This document shows positions 34,310 to 41,929 of a stretch of 41,929 nucleotides of DNA, piece by piece (within the stretch, counting starts at the first letter, position 1; every line of letters starts with the position of its first letter). Where the stretch lies: positions 1 to 41,929 of the forward strand of contig CACHEI010000019.1 of assembly GCA_902578815.1 (NCBI GenBank), given 5' to 3'. Made by a program: the position numbers and the translations under genes. The notes below the pieces were generated by a model. It was given only the letters and a program-made list of their open reading frames with translations. It was not told the DNA's origin and did not search any database. Origin of the DNA: an uncultured SAR116 cluster alpha proteobacterium. Its GTDB lineage: Bacteria > Pseudomonadota > Alphaproteobacteria > Puniceispirillales > Puniceispirillaceae.

Positions 34310-35143
34310 ATGAAAAAAATACTTGTCACCGGACATAGAGGATTTATTGGACAAAACCTATCAAATCGGTTGACTCAGATCGGCTATGAAGTTGAAGGAT
34401 GGGACCTCAGCAACATTGGTGATCCACCGGTTGCCGGTAAAGACTTGGTAATACATTTGGGCGCGATTAGCGACACCACCTTTTCCGTACTTGATGAAAT
34501 TATGAAAAACAACTTAGATTTCAGTGTTAAACTTCACAGTGCGTGCGTCACGCACAAGGTCAATTTGCACTACGCGTCAAGTGCAAGCGTCTACGGATCC
34601 TGCAATTCATTTGATGAAGATGGCCCCTTAAATCCACAATCATATTATGCTTGGACAAAATATCTCTTTGATAGACACGTAGTCAAAACATTTACGGAAG
34701 AAATTGCTGTAACTGGTTTTAGATATTTTAACGTTTTTGGAGCTACAGGCGAGGCCCACAAGGGTAAAATGGCAAGCCCTTTCTATAAGTTCTCAAAAGA
34801 AGCAAAGATGAGTGGAACCGTCACTTTATTTGAGAACAGCGAAAGATATTTGAGAGACTTTGTTTCTGTTGAAGACGTGGTGGAAACCCACATCAAGTTG
34901 ATCGAAAACCAACAATCAGGCATCTTTAACATCGGCACAGGTCAACCGACAAGTTTCCAAGAAGTAGGTGAAAAAATCGCGAAAAAGTATGGCGCTAAGA
35001 TTTTGTACAGAAAAATGCCAGATCAGCTTGTTGGACAGTACCAAGCCTACACCTGTGCTAACGTAAAAAAGCTTAACTCTTTAATTCAAATGAGGTGGAC
35101 ACCGATAGCAGATTACATTGAAGAACATGAATGCAATCTTTGA
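34310..35143 (+). CDS. NAD-dependent epimerase, HldD-like (ADP-glycero-manno-heptose 6-epimerase family)
   Basis: 277 aa, shorter than the usual 310-330. SDR fold with VTGHRGFIGQNL (NAD loop), HLGAISDTT, the catalytic YYAWTKYLFD (YxxxK), FRYFNVFGATGEAHKGKMASPFY, RDFVSVEDVVE and IFNIGTGQPTSFQEVGEKIA. The HKGKMAS and GAISDTT elements are signatures of HldD/RfaD. It would make ADP-L-glycero-D-manno-heptose for the LPS core, the donor for the GT9 enzyme next door. No clear Shine-Dalgarno precedes the ATG. It ends 37 nt before the degenerate tRNA copy. Confidence 0.88.
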   Translation: MKKILVTGHRGFIGQNLSNRLTQIGYEVEGWDLSNIGDPPVAGKDLVIHLGAISDTTFSVLDEIMKNNLDFSVKLHSACVTHKVNLHYASSASVYGSCNSFDEDGPLNPQSYYAWTKYLFDRHVVKTFTEEIAVTGFRYFNVFGATGEAHKGKMASPFYKFSKEAKMSGTVTLFENSERYLRDFVSVEDVVETHIKLIENQQSGIFNIGTGQPTSFQEVGEKIAKKYGAKILYRKMPDQLVGQYQAYTCANVKKLNSLIQMRWTPIADYIEEHECNL

Positions 35144-35180
35144 TTAGAAGTTATTTTTATTTCAAACATACAATCAAGGG

Positions 35181-35257
35181 TGCCCATGATTGCTACTGGA
35201 TAGAGCACTAAACTACGAAACTAGGTTTCAGGAGCTCAAACCTTCTTAAGCGCGCCA
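35181..35257 (+). pseudogene. Degenerate tRNA-Arg copy, probable distal attachment site
   Basis: An ungapped 77-nt alignment to the ACG tRNA-Arg gives 54 matches. Exact blocks include TAGAGCACTA (35201-35210) and CGCGCCA at the 3' end, and the anticodon ACG is kept. The first 15 nt do not match, as expected when only the 3' part of a tRNA is duplicated by integration. Stems no longer pair, so it is not functional. It marks the right end of the island. Confidence 0.75.
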
Positions 35258-35324
35258 TGTTCCTAGTTATAATATTGTGGTTTGGTATCATCCAGCGTGT
35301 GTGCCGTTTTACTTTCAGGCCGGG

Positions 35325-36401
35325 ATGGTTTTTTTGCGTGAACTTGTTTTAGCTGCTATTACCACAGCGCTTAGTTTCCTGATTTACGTATATCCGCTGA
35401 ATTTGCTCGCTCATCTACTTTTTGACGCTCAAATCATTGAGCCTCTTGCGATTGTTCCAACGACAATTATCGGTCTTGCAGTTTTTGTATATTTCAGAAC
35501 ACATGTGACGTCGCGCCTTTTAAGCGGGGCCATTTATTACGGAATGGGTATCGGCTTTATCGCATTCTGGGTGTTCAAGGTCGGACTGCTTTTATCACTG
35601 CTGTTGCCTGCTTTTACCGTGGAGATTGGCCTTATTTGCCTCGTAATTTCTGTGATCGCGTGTTTCAAAGCTATTTTGAATGGAAAAAACGTTGAGTTGA
35701 AAACAATTCACCTCACGTCTCCAAAAATTGAGCGGCACCACAAATTTATTTTCATCAGCGACATCCATTTGGGCTCCAACTCGAAGCGACACCTGGAGAA
35801 AATCTGTGATAAAATCCGTGGGCTGAATTATGAGCATCTGTTAATTGGTGGTGATCTTTTTGACTCAAGCACCTTCGACACTGAAGATTTAGGTATTTTC
35901 AAATCCATGAGGAAACCTATCTTCTTTGTCACAGGAAATCATGAGTATTACGTCAAAGATCATGCGAAAAAAATCGCCGATCTGGCAAAATACAACATCA
36001 CCATTCTGGACAATCAGTCAGCCCAGCTTGATGGACTCAACATCATCGGCATTAGCGATAATCAGGCTCCAAAAAAACAATCCACCATTGCGGAACAGCT
36101 GACCAGTCATGACATGTTCAATCTATTGATGGTCCATCAGCCGTCTATGTGGAATGACGCACCAGAAAAAACGGATCTGATGCTTTCAGGACACACGCAT
36201 AATGGTCAGATTTTTCCATTCAATCTGCTGGTGCGAATGCAGTTCAGAACAGTCTATGGCATTTACCGGCGAATGAACTCCAGTCTGTATGTCTCATCTG
36301 GCAGCGGCACATGGGGGCCAAGAATGAGACTCAGCACACAGAATGAAATTATCCAAATTTCAATTTCCCCTGAGGGGTTGGACCATCTATCAGCCAGATG
36401 A
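35325..36401 (+). CDS. Membrane-anchored metallophosphoesterase (YkuE/YaeI-like)
   Basis: 358 aa from ATG 35325; GTG 35277 is an upstream alternative. Four hydrophobic segments (about residues 5-115) precede a calcineurin-like phosphoesterase domain with IFISDIHLG (DxH), LLIGGDLFD (GD), FFVTGNHEYY (GNHE), VHQPS and LSGHTHNGQ (GHxH). Relatives hydrolyse UDP-sugar lipids or cyclic nucleotides at the membrane; the substrate is unknown. First complete gene outside the island on the right. Confidence 0.9.
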   Translation: MVFLRELVLAAITTALSFLIYVYPLNLLAHLLFDAQIIEPLAIVPTTIIGLAVFVYFRTHVTSRLLSGAIYYGMGIGFIAFWVFKVGLLLSLLLPAFTVEIGLICLVISVIACFKAILNGKNVELKTIHLTSPKIERHHKFIFISDIHLGSNSKRHLEKICDKIRGLNYEHLLIGGDLFDSSTFDTEDLGIFKSMRKPIFFVTGNHEYYVKDHAKKIADLAKYNITILDNQSAQLDGLNIIGISDNQAPKKQSTIAEQLTSHDMFNLLMVHQPSMWNDAPEKTDLMLSGHTHNGQIFPFNLLVRMQFRTVYGIYRRMNSSLYVSSGSGTWGPRMRLSTQNEIIQISISPEGLDHLSAR

Positions 36402-36462
36402 TTGATGCCACTGGTCACTTTTGGCATGATGAACCCACAGTATTATGGTGGGGAAATTAATC

Positions 36463-37383
36463 GTGGCAGCCATCCTTGACACGCTGTTGAGTTCGGTTCT
36501 TCCCGTCGCATTGATTTTTTTCATGGGGTATCTTGCTGGCTGGCGTGGTGGATTCAGTCAGCCTGATGCCGCTTCAATCTTCAAGTTCATCGCCCAGATC
36601 AGTGCACCGGCAATCATCGTCAATATCATTATCACCACCGATGTTGCGAGTCTGGACCCGGCGCTTGCCGGTCTCTATCTCATCAGCGAGTTGATGGTTT
36701 ATGCCATCGGTTTCTTCATCACCTGGTTCTGGTTTCAGCTTGGTTTCAAGGACGCACTGCTATGCGGCCTTGCAGCATCCTTTGCCAACCATGTGCTGTT
36801 CGTCTATCCGATCACACAATTCGCCTTTGATCCGGTGATGTCGATCCCCGTTCGCAGCATCATCACGATCGATATCATCATTTTCACCCTTACCATCATC
36901 ATCCTTGATATCCATCAAGCTCCGTCTGCCGGTCCGTTGAGAGCGATGGCGGGCCAGCTACGCAATCCACTCCTGCTGGCGCTTCTGCTGGGTGTGCTGA
37001 TTGTTCTGAACCCTTTTGGCACACCGCTCACGCTAATTAGGTGCGCCAGCTTTATCGCCGATGCCGCCGCACCATGCGGCCTGTTTGCGTCCGGCATTCT
37101 GCTTGCCAGACCAATTTCCAAAAACAATCTGAAACTGGCCATGGTCATCACTGGTCTGAAGATGCTACTGCATCCCATATTGGGAGTCCTGATCATCATT
37201 TTCGCAGGCGGCTATGCCATCGAGGTGGCACGCACGACCTTAATGGTGACCGTTGCCCCGGTTGGGGTAATGGCGCTGACCTTTGCCAGCCGCTATGGCG
37301 GCAAAACAGATGCAATCGCCCAGTCAATCCTGTGGAGTTTCTGTCTTTCAGTCCTGCTGATTCCCGTTTTTGCCGTAATTTGA
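36463..37383 (+). CDS. AEC family transporter (auxin efflux carrier-like)
   Basis: 306 aa from a GTG at 36463, with GGTGGGG 9 nt upstream; ATG 36445 is an alternative that would include that sequence. Ten hydrophobic helices in two halves; features include SVLPVALIFFMGYLAGW, SAPAIIVNIIIT, AASFANHVLFVYP, LKMLLHPILG and VTVAPVGVMALTFASRYGG. The AEC family exports organic acids or similar anions at the inner membrane. Stands between the phosphoesterase and the ligase gene. Confidence 0.88.
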   Translation: MAAILDTLLSSVLPVALIFFMGYLAGWRGGFSQPDAASIFKFIAQISAPAIIVNIIITTDVASLDPALAGLYLISELMVYAIGFFITWFWFQLGFKDALLCGLAASFANHVLFVYPITQFAFDPVMSIPVRSIITIDIIIFTLTIIILDIHQAPSAGPLRAMAGQLRNPLLLALLLGVLIVLNPFGTPLTLIRCASFIADAAAPCGLFASGILLARPISKNNLKLAMVITGLKMLLHPILGVLIIIFAGGYAIEVARTTLMVTVAPVGVMALTFASRYGGKTDAIAQSILWSFCLSVLLIPVFAVI

Positions 37384-37457
37384 CGACAGGTCTGCAGGGT
37401 GGTCTGAAGAATGCCAAGGGTTGCAAAATTATATCCATTCCAGCGTGGGGATTGACA

Positions 37458-37559
37458 ATGACGGCTATCAACTTAGGTTGCATAGCGTTCATACTGGTTT
37501 TCGGTGCGGATGTGAATTGGGTTGCCACAACAGTATTCTCGCACAGGCTCTTTGGTTAA
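37458..37559 (+). CDS. Possible 33-aa membrane micro-protein
   Basis: ATG 37458 (GGGGA upstream) opens a 33-codon frame MTAINLGCIAFILVFGADVN...VFSHRLFG ending TAA at 37559, one base before the ATG of the O-antigen ligase gene. It has one hydrophobic helix. The clean ribosome site and perfect spacing to the next gene suggest a translated leader or coupled micro-protein. I recognise no family. Confidence 0.4.
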   Translation: MTAINLGCIAFILVFGADVNWVATTVFSHRLFG

Positions 37560-37560
37560 A

Positions 37561-38811
37561 ATGTCAGTTATTCGCGCCACACTCCAAGAGCTTAGATCTA
37601 GTCTGCACGGCGCATCAAAATGGGACATTTGGTTTGTCTGGCTGTGGCTTGCTGGCCCCTTTCTCTATCTGATCGAACGCACACCTGCGGATATCTGGCT
37701 GTCGGTGTTTGGCATCGCCTTCATTCTGCGGTCCTTTCAGGTCAGTCAATGGCGCTGGCTGTCGGCGTTCTGGGTCCGGTCTGTTATTCTTTTCTGGCTC
37801 GTTGCTTTACTGGCCTCGGCCCTTTCCGAAAATCCTCTATATTCGCTTGGCGAAGCGGTTGCCTGGATCAGATTTCCGCTTTACGCCGCCGCCTGTATGT
37901 TCTGGCTGGGAACCAACCGGATCCGGCTGAATATGATGTTTGTGACAATGGGGGTGGCCACAGCCCTCATGGCGGTGGTTCTTGCTGTCGAATTGGGCAG
38001 TGCAATTTTATTGTCCTCGACTCACCTGGCGCGGCTATCTGGTCCTTATGGCGACCTCGTCCCAGGTAATTTTCTAGGCAAGGCAATGATGCCACTGGCA
38101 ACGATACTTGCGGCGATGGCCATGGACAAATCGTTCAAACATGGCCTTGGTCTGGCAATGGTCAGTGGATTGATCGTGATTTTCACAATGATCACCGGCG
38201 AACGTGTGAATTCTGCCCTTGCGGGACTGGCGGTCTTGCTTGCCTCCTTTGCCTGGGTGGTGCGTCCCCGACGAATCATTCTTTTCGGCACTCTTGCCGC
38301 AACCAGTTTTTTGATCCTGTTTGCCGCGTTCCCGGGCATTGGTGACCGCTTTTCACCTGGAAACAAGGCTGAGGTTACCGATTATTTTAACAGCCCCTAT
38401 TGGTTTTCCGTGCGGCCGGGAATTGTAGCGGCGCTTGATTCGCCGGTGACCGGGATCGGTGTTGGGATGCACCGGCTTCACTGCCCGGCGATTCCGCAAG
38501 GCCCGCACTGGCTTGTTGGGCAGAATGACTGCCACCCACACCCTCATCAGTTTTATGTACAGCTGGCAGAGGAGACGGGACTATTTGGGCTGCTGACAGG
38601 CATAATCATGATTGTGTCAATCATCATCACAGCCGCCGCTGGCCGAAAACACCGGACGTTATATTCAAGTATTGCCTGGATTCCGCCAGCTTTGCTGTTT
38701 TTCCCCCAGCCATCAGCTGATTTCTTCGGTCAGTGGAACAATCTGTTCCTGTGGTTTGCCATCGGTCTGGCGTTGGCCATGGCACAGGATCGAGGCGGCC
38801 GCAGCGCCTAG
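37561..38811 (+). CDS. O-antigen ligase family protein (WaaL/Wzy_C-like)
   Basis: 416 aa from ATG 37561. About ten membrane helices; the Wzy_C signature region includes TMITGERVNSALAGLAVLLA and a periplasmic loop ending PHPHQFYVQLAEETGLFGLL, with the conserved His and Arg residues expected of ligases. It would join O-antigen or other polymer to lipid A-core in the periplasm. The end is 7 nt from the convergent MBL gene. Confidence 0.87.
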   Translation: MSVIRATLQELRSSLHGASKWDIWFVWLWLAGPFLYLIERTPADIWLSVFGIAFILRSFQVSQWRWLSAFWVRSVILFWLVALLASALSENPLYSLGEAVAWIRFPLYAAACMFWLGTNRIRLNMMFVTMGVATALMAVVLAVELGSAILLSSTHLARLSGPYGDLVPGNFLGKAMMPLATILAAMAMDKSFKHGLGLAMVSGLIVIFTMITGERVNSALAGLAVLLASFAWVVRPRRIILFGTLAATSFLILFAAFPGIGDRFSPGNKAEVTDYFNSPYWFSVRPGIVAALDSPVTGIGVGMHRLHCPAIPQGPHWLVGQNDCHPHPHQFYVQLAEETGLFGLLTGIIMIVSIIITAAAGRKHRTLYSSIAWIPPALLFFPQPSADFFGQWNNLFLWFAIGLALAMAQDRGGRSA

Positions 38812-38818
38812 ACGCTGT

Positions 38819-39565
38819 TTAGTCACCGCCCGTCTGGCCGGGACAGAGCATGCTGCGCTGACCAGCGAGATATTCATCAATAATCGTTTGCATCCGTTGC
38901 CTGCCAAAACTGGTAAAATGGCCAGCATGAACCCTGCTGACAGGCATCTGTCTGAGCCGCCGCAGACTCTCGCAGAGTTGATCTGGGACGGAATGATAGA
39001 GATGGTCATACAATGTGCCGTCATAAAGCGTATCGCCTGTGAATATGACGCCACTCGCCGCCTCCCACAGGGCAATGGAACCCGGGGAATGTCCCGGAAA
39101 ATGAAGCACCTGAAAAACCCGATCGCCAAGATCGATAACATCGCCATCACCAACCGTGCCAGTCAGGGGAGCGGCTCGATAACACCAATCCGCCACATCG
39201 AAACCCTCATAGGGCAGCTGCCTGATTGACTGAGGTTCCAGCAAATTGGCCACGGTTGCCTCACGCGTTGGGTTGGCAAAAATATCAGCTTCAGCGACAT
39301 GGCCCAACCGCGTTTCAAACTGGCACAGGCCTCCGGCATGGTCATGGTGGCTATGAGTGCAAAGCGCAATCACCGGCCGTTCAGCCAGCATCGCGATATC
39401 TTTGGCAATCGGTCGCAGGCCAAGGCCCGTATCAATAATCAAATCACGATCCCTGCCACGTACATGCCAGATATTGCATCGCCAGTCAGCAGCAACATGT
39501 GCCTCCAGAATGTGTGACACACCGTCATCAAGATTTTTGATCTTGTACCAGCTTGATCGGGTCAC
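38819..39565 (-). CDS. MBL-fold metallo-hydrolase
   Basis: 248 aa from a GTG at 39565, with GGAAGGA upstream. Metal motifs: CTHSHHDHAGG (HxHxDH), HFPGHSPGSIALW (His), FTGDTLYDG (Asp) and a late VHAGHFTSF (His). Fits the glyoxalase II/beta-lactamase superfamily of small thioesterases; the substrate is unknown. It converges on the ligase gene. The 218 nt before it and up to the YqaA gene show no further gene. Confidence 0.9.
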   Translation of the reverse strand: MTRSSWYKIKNLDDGVSHILEAHVAADWRCNIWHVRGRDRDLIIDTGLGLRPIAKDIAMLAERPVIALCTHSHHDHAGGLCQFETRLGHVAEADIFANPTREATVANLLEPQSIRQLPYEGFDVADWCYRAAPLTGTVGDGDVIDLGDRVFQVLHFPGHSPGSIALWEAASGVIFTGDTLYDGTLYDHLYHSVPDQLCESLRRLRQMPVSRVHAGHFTSFGRQRMQTIIDEYLAGQRSMLCPGQTGGD

Positions 39566-39783
39566 CCATCATCCTTCCGCAACACACATCATCAGGTGTA
39601 GCCCATTTCCGGCCCGATGTCGTGATTATGGACGCCGCCTTGTGTGTTCCGCAAGTATGCGACACCCAAAACTATGCTGGTTTTATAGACATAACGCAGT
39701 CTATTGTCGTGAGGTTTTGTTCAATTAGGTTAGGACAGTCTTCTCCGGAAGGCTGGCATCGCACCCAATAAAGGGGGCAATCT

Positions 39784-40221
39784 GTGTCCAGTTCCGCCGC
39801 CTATCTCAGCCTGTTTCTCGCTGCGTTTCTGGCAGCTACAATCATCCCGGCACAGTCCGAGGCAGGATTGTCTACCCTGATTCTAACATCTCGAAACAAT
39901 GTCATTCTGCTCGTTGCTGTCGCTGCCATCGGCAATGTTCTGGGGGCTGTAGTGAACTGGTATCTGGGGCGTTGGATTAACAGATTCGGTGACCGGAGAT
40001 GGTTTCCTATCAAACCCGTGCAATTGACCCGGGCAACGCTCTGGTACCACAGATATGGCCGCTGGAGCCTGCTGTTAAGCTGGGTACCCTTCATTGGTGA
40101 CCCGATTACCATTGCCGCCGGTGTGCTGCGCGAACCACTGCTGTCCTTTCTGCTGATTGTCAGTTTTGCGAAAACGACGCGCTACATTCTTGTCGCGGTG
40201 ATCACGCTAAAATTGATCTGA
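39784..40221 (+). CDS. YqaA-like DedA/VTT family membrane protein
   Basis: 145 aa from a GTG at 39784 after AAAGGGGG. Several hydrophobic helices; PAQSEAGLSTLIL, AAIGNVLGAVVNWYLGR and LSWVPFIGDPITIAAGVLRE match the YqaA branch of the SNARE-associated/VTT superfamily. Relatives may be undecaprenyl- or lipid-phosphate flippases. Length is normal for YqaA. Confidence 0.88.
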   Translation: MSSSAAYLSLFLAAFLAATIIPAQSEAGLSTLILTSRNNVILLVAVAAIGNVLGAVVNWYLGRWINRFGDRRWFPIKPVQLTRATLWYHRYGRWSLLLSWVPFIGDPITIAAGVLREPLLSFLLIVSFAKTTRYILVAVITLKLI

Positions 40222-40290
40222 TCAGCAGATTTTGACAGATAGCGGGCGAACACCCTATCCTTAGCGGTGCGTGTGTTATGGAGAGGTAAA

Positions 40291-40563
40291 ATGCGAATTA
40301 TCTTTTTTGCCATATTGCTCAGCCTGTCGGCGGGCTCGGTTCATGGCCATAAATGTGTTCTTTCTGGCACGGGCGCATCGGAAATTGCCATCTACAATGC
40401 GTGCAAGAATGATCTTGTCATGGGAATGGATGGACATGGCTCAGCCGGCGCCACTGACCAGGTCAGCCAGAAACTGATCCTGCTTGAAGCCGAGAACAGG
40501 CAGCTGCAGGCGAAGCTCGCTTTGCTTCGCAACCGCCTGCTGGATTTGATGAAGGATCTCTAA
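40291..40563 (+). CDS. Small exported protein with C-terminal coiled coil
   Basis: 90 aa from ATG 40291 with GAGAGG upstream. Signal-like N-terminus (MRIIFFAILLSLSAGSVHG) is followed by two cysteines (CVLSGTGASEIAIYNAC, possible disulfide) and a heptad-like coiled coil from QVSQKLILLEAENRQLQAKL to the end. Family not recognised; a periplasmic place is likely. A second small coiled-coil gene follows 16 nt later. Confidence 0.65.
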   Translation: MRIIFFAILLSLSAGSVHGHKCVLSGTGASEIAIYNACKNDLVMGMDGHGSAGATDQVSQKLILLEAENRQLQAKLALLRNRLLDLMKDL

Positions 40564-40579
40564 GCCGGGAGGCGGCGAT

Positions 40580-40789
40580 TTGGATTACAGTCATAGAAAA
40601 CTTGCCCGCTTGAAGGCCGAGCAACGCGCCCGAACAGCACGGGAGACACAGTTGCGTAATCTTATTGAAGGCAACAACAGTAATCTTGAGGACAAGCTCG
40701 CCGTTTTTAAAACGCTAGCCCGCGCCGATCAAGCCCGCTTCACTATAGCATTGTCAAAAATGCTCGAGGAAACTGATCAGGATAAGTGA
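40580..40789 (+). CDS. Small coiled-coil protein, unknown
   Basis: 69 aa from a TTG at 40580, with GGGAGG at good spacing. It is charged, rich in Arg, Glu and Leu, and predicted helical (HRKLARLKAEQRARTARETQ), with no signal or membrane part, so probably cytosolic. It likely forms a pair with the upstream exported coiled-coil gene. Not recognised. Confidence 0.6.
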   Translation: MDYSHRKLARLKAEQRARTARETQLRNLIEGNNSNLEDKLAVFKTLARADQARFTIALSKMLEETDQDK

Positions 40790-41020
40790 TGCATCGATAA
40801 AAATGTCACCACGAAGCCAAGCAAGCTCCAGATGCATTGGCAGCACCCGGCCATCAAGCTGCGTTTTTCGCTCTGGCTTGCCAACCATGTCGGGGCGCTC
40901 AATATACCAAAAAAATTGCCACATAGCGCAGAGTTGGCCCTCAAAGCAGAGTGACCCCGTGAAGGGAATAGCGCCCGTGAAAATCTGCAGATCCCCGCGC
41001 TTAAGCGCTAATGAGCGCAC
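40754..41020 (-). CDS. Possible unknown ORF or gene remnant
   Basis: 88 aa from a GTG with GAG a little upstream. It reads plausibly (RGDLQIFTGAIPFTG, MWQFFWYIERPDMVGKPERK, LPMHLELAWLRGD) but no family is recognised. It overlaps the end of the convergent small gene by 36 nt. An in-frame stop lies just upstream of the start, so it may be the 3' part of a broken gene. Confidence 0.3.
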   Translation of the reverse strand: MRSLALKRGDLQIFTGAIPFTGSLCFEGQLCAMWQFFWYIERPDMVGKPERKTQLDGRVLPMHLELAWLRGDIFIDASLILISFLEHF

Positions 41021-41929
41021 CAGCGAAAACTCTCACTCGCTGCCTTTATATTGAGTGCATGTTCAAACAAATTCTCTTCTGCGCTATTCATGATTACATC
41101 TACTAGCAAATCGGCATGATGATGAAAATCAGCTGCTGCAAGCAGACCTTGATGAAAAGGATCTTAGGCAAGGAAATCATGGATTACGCTCGATGGACCT
41201 GCCAGCAGAAAATTATCTGCTAGATTGGGAACTTTCTAACGGTAAAAAAGCGTCTGTGGGGATCCGCAGCTTCCGGTAACGAATCATCTGCCGTGGACAA
41301 GGGAGGCTTGCGGTTAGAGGACCGATGTGCCAAGAACGCAACGGAATCGACCTCTGCCGTTAGCAGGGTGGCATGCCCAGTAGCATATGTCGGTGCACTA
41401 GATCGCAGCCCCTCGGGCCAGCCACATTGGTGTCGCGTACCGAGCCAAAATGGCTGACACGATGAATAGATCGAGTGTTGACAAAGTGGATATAGCTCAC
41501 CGTCGTAGGCTATCCAAGTGTGTGAAAGCTGTGCCAATAAATTTCCGGGGTGTCTCAAAGGCGATGCCCTTGCCGTCGGCAAGGGCCGGCAGCGTCCAGG
41601 CGATGTCCCGCTCGGGAAAATCCAATGATCACCAATTGCCAATAAAACCCTTAAGTTTATCATTGGCGCGCATATTCACCGAAAACTCAAATCAACGCAA
41701 ATACCAATACCCAATCATGGAGGCAAATATCAGCTAGGCCCGTCCTTCATCCTCGAAAGTGTGACCTATGTTGCTGCCTTCACTTTACCGTAAGCGGCAG
41801 ATGGCGGTTAAATCCGCGCTGGGTCGAGCAGATGACGGCAATAACCCTTGCAAAAAACGGCCGCTATTTGCGGATGACCGTCTAAGATCCGGTAGAGGAC
41901 AAGGTCAGCCAGTTTTCCCGTTACAACCT
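41021..41929. other. Apparently decayed region
   Basis: No intact gene found. On the minus strand from about 41673 to 41497 a frame reads MRANDKLKGFIGNW, a TGA, then SLDFPERDIAWTLPAL and GIAFETPRKFIGTAFTHLDS before the next stop, resembling a gene with a nonsense mutation. I could not name the family. The remaining sequence is broken by stops on all frames I checked. Confidence 0.35.

Larger units (their letters stand above)
27999..35257 (+). mobile_element. Eroded tRNA-Arg genomic island
   Basis: Left end: intact tRNA-Arg with a phage-type tyrosine integrase immediately downstream. Right end: a degenerate copy of tRNA-Arg at 35181-35257. The DNA between is markedly richer in A and T than the flanks and carries unrelated small genes, a tRNA-Ser, and LPS core genes. 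This is the classic structure of a tRNA-targeted integrative element. The broken integrase and the decayed attachment copy (54 of 77 bases match the ACG tRNA in an ungapped comparison) mean it is immobile and old. The tRNA-Ser could be part of the element or captured chromosomal DNA. Confidence 0.7.

Noticed and set aside
41220..41663. 147-aa minus-strand ORF
   Set aside because: Composition is unlike a protein (many Pro, Ser, His, Arg) and no family resemblance; overlaps a more coherent broken frame.
1..41929. CRISPR arrays and insertion sequences
   Set aside because: No regularly spaced repeats, no cas-like genes and no transposase or terminal repeats were seen.

Overview
The window looks like a chromosomal segment of a marine-type alphaproteobacterium. 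The evidence is gene order: tsaD-gpsA-EVE; cytochrome c / kdsB-pheA; SRP RNA-dnaX-ybaB-recR; def-fmt-truA; and rpmH-rnpA-yidD-yidC-engB-argB-HAD-dapD-dapE. Many genes start with TTG or GTG. The SAR116/Puniceispirillum group is my best guess, but this is inference from layout and cannot be proven without a database search.

Region 1 (1-27.6 kb) is densely packed core chromosome. It holds the end of tsaD, gpsA, and an EVE-domain gene that appears to start at ATA. A three-gene lipid A sugar-transfer cassette follows (ArnT-like GT, GT2, LAB_N small membrane protein). Next come a MATE exporter, an M17 aminopeptidase, a GhrA-like reductase, a HisN-like phosphatase and an anchored cytochrome c. Then kdsB (Kdo activation), pheA, the 4.5S-type SRP RNA, the dnaX-ybaB-recR DNA maintenance operon, rmuC, and def-fmt-truA. 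A long minus-strand run from rpmH to dapE covers RNase P protein, membrane insertase, ribosome GTPase, arginine and lysine/DAP synthesis. A decayed cytosolic histidine kinase lies between rpmH and gpt.

Region 2 (27.8-35.3 kb) is an eroded, visibly AT-rich genomic island. It begins at two tandem tRNA-Arg genes that differ only at the wobble base. Directly downstream is a broken tyrosine integrase. It ends at a degenerate 77-nt copy of tRNA-Arg (35181-35257), which I read as the far attachment site. Inside are a tRNA-Ser(CGA), several small unrecognised genes, an ORF interrupted by two in-frame stops, nested inverted repeats with pseudoknot topology, a secreted MORN-repeat protein, and an LPS-core-like set (GT9 heptosyltransferase, SAM methyltransferase, HldD-like epimerase).

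Region 3 (35.3-41.9 kb) returns to host-like composition: a metallophosphoesterase, an AEC transporter, a 33-codon membrane micro-ORF, an O-antigen ligase-like protein, an MBL hydrolase, a YqaA-like protein and two small coiled-coil genes. About 1 kb of apparently decayed sequence closes the window.

A recurring theme is the cell envelope. kdsB, the lipid A cassette, the island's heptose genes and the WaaL-like ligase all serve LPS, and the island may have supplied or replaced part of the core/outer-core pathway.
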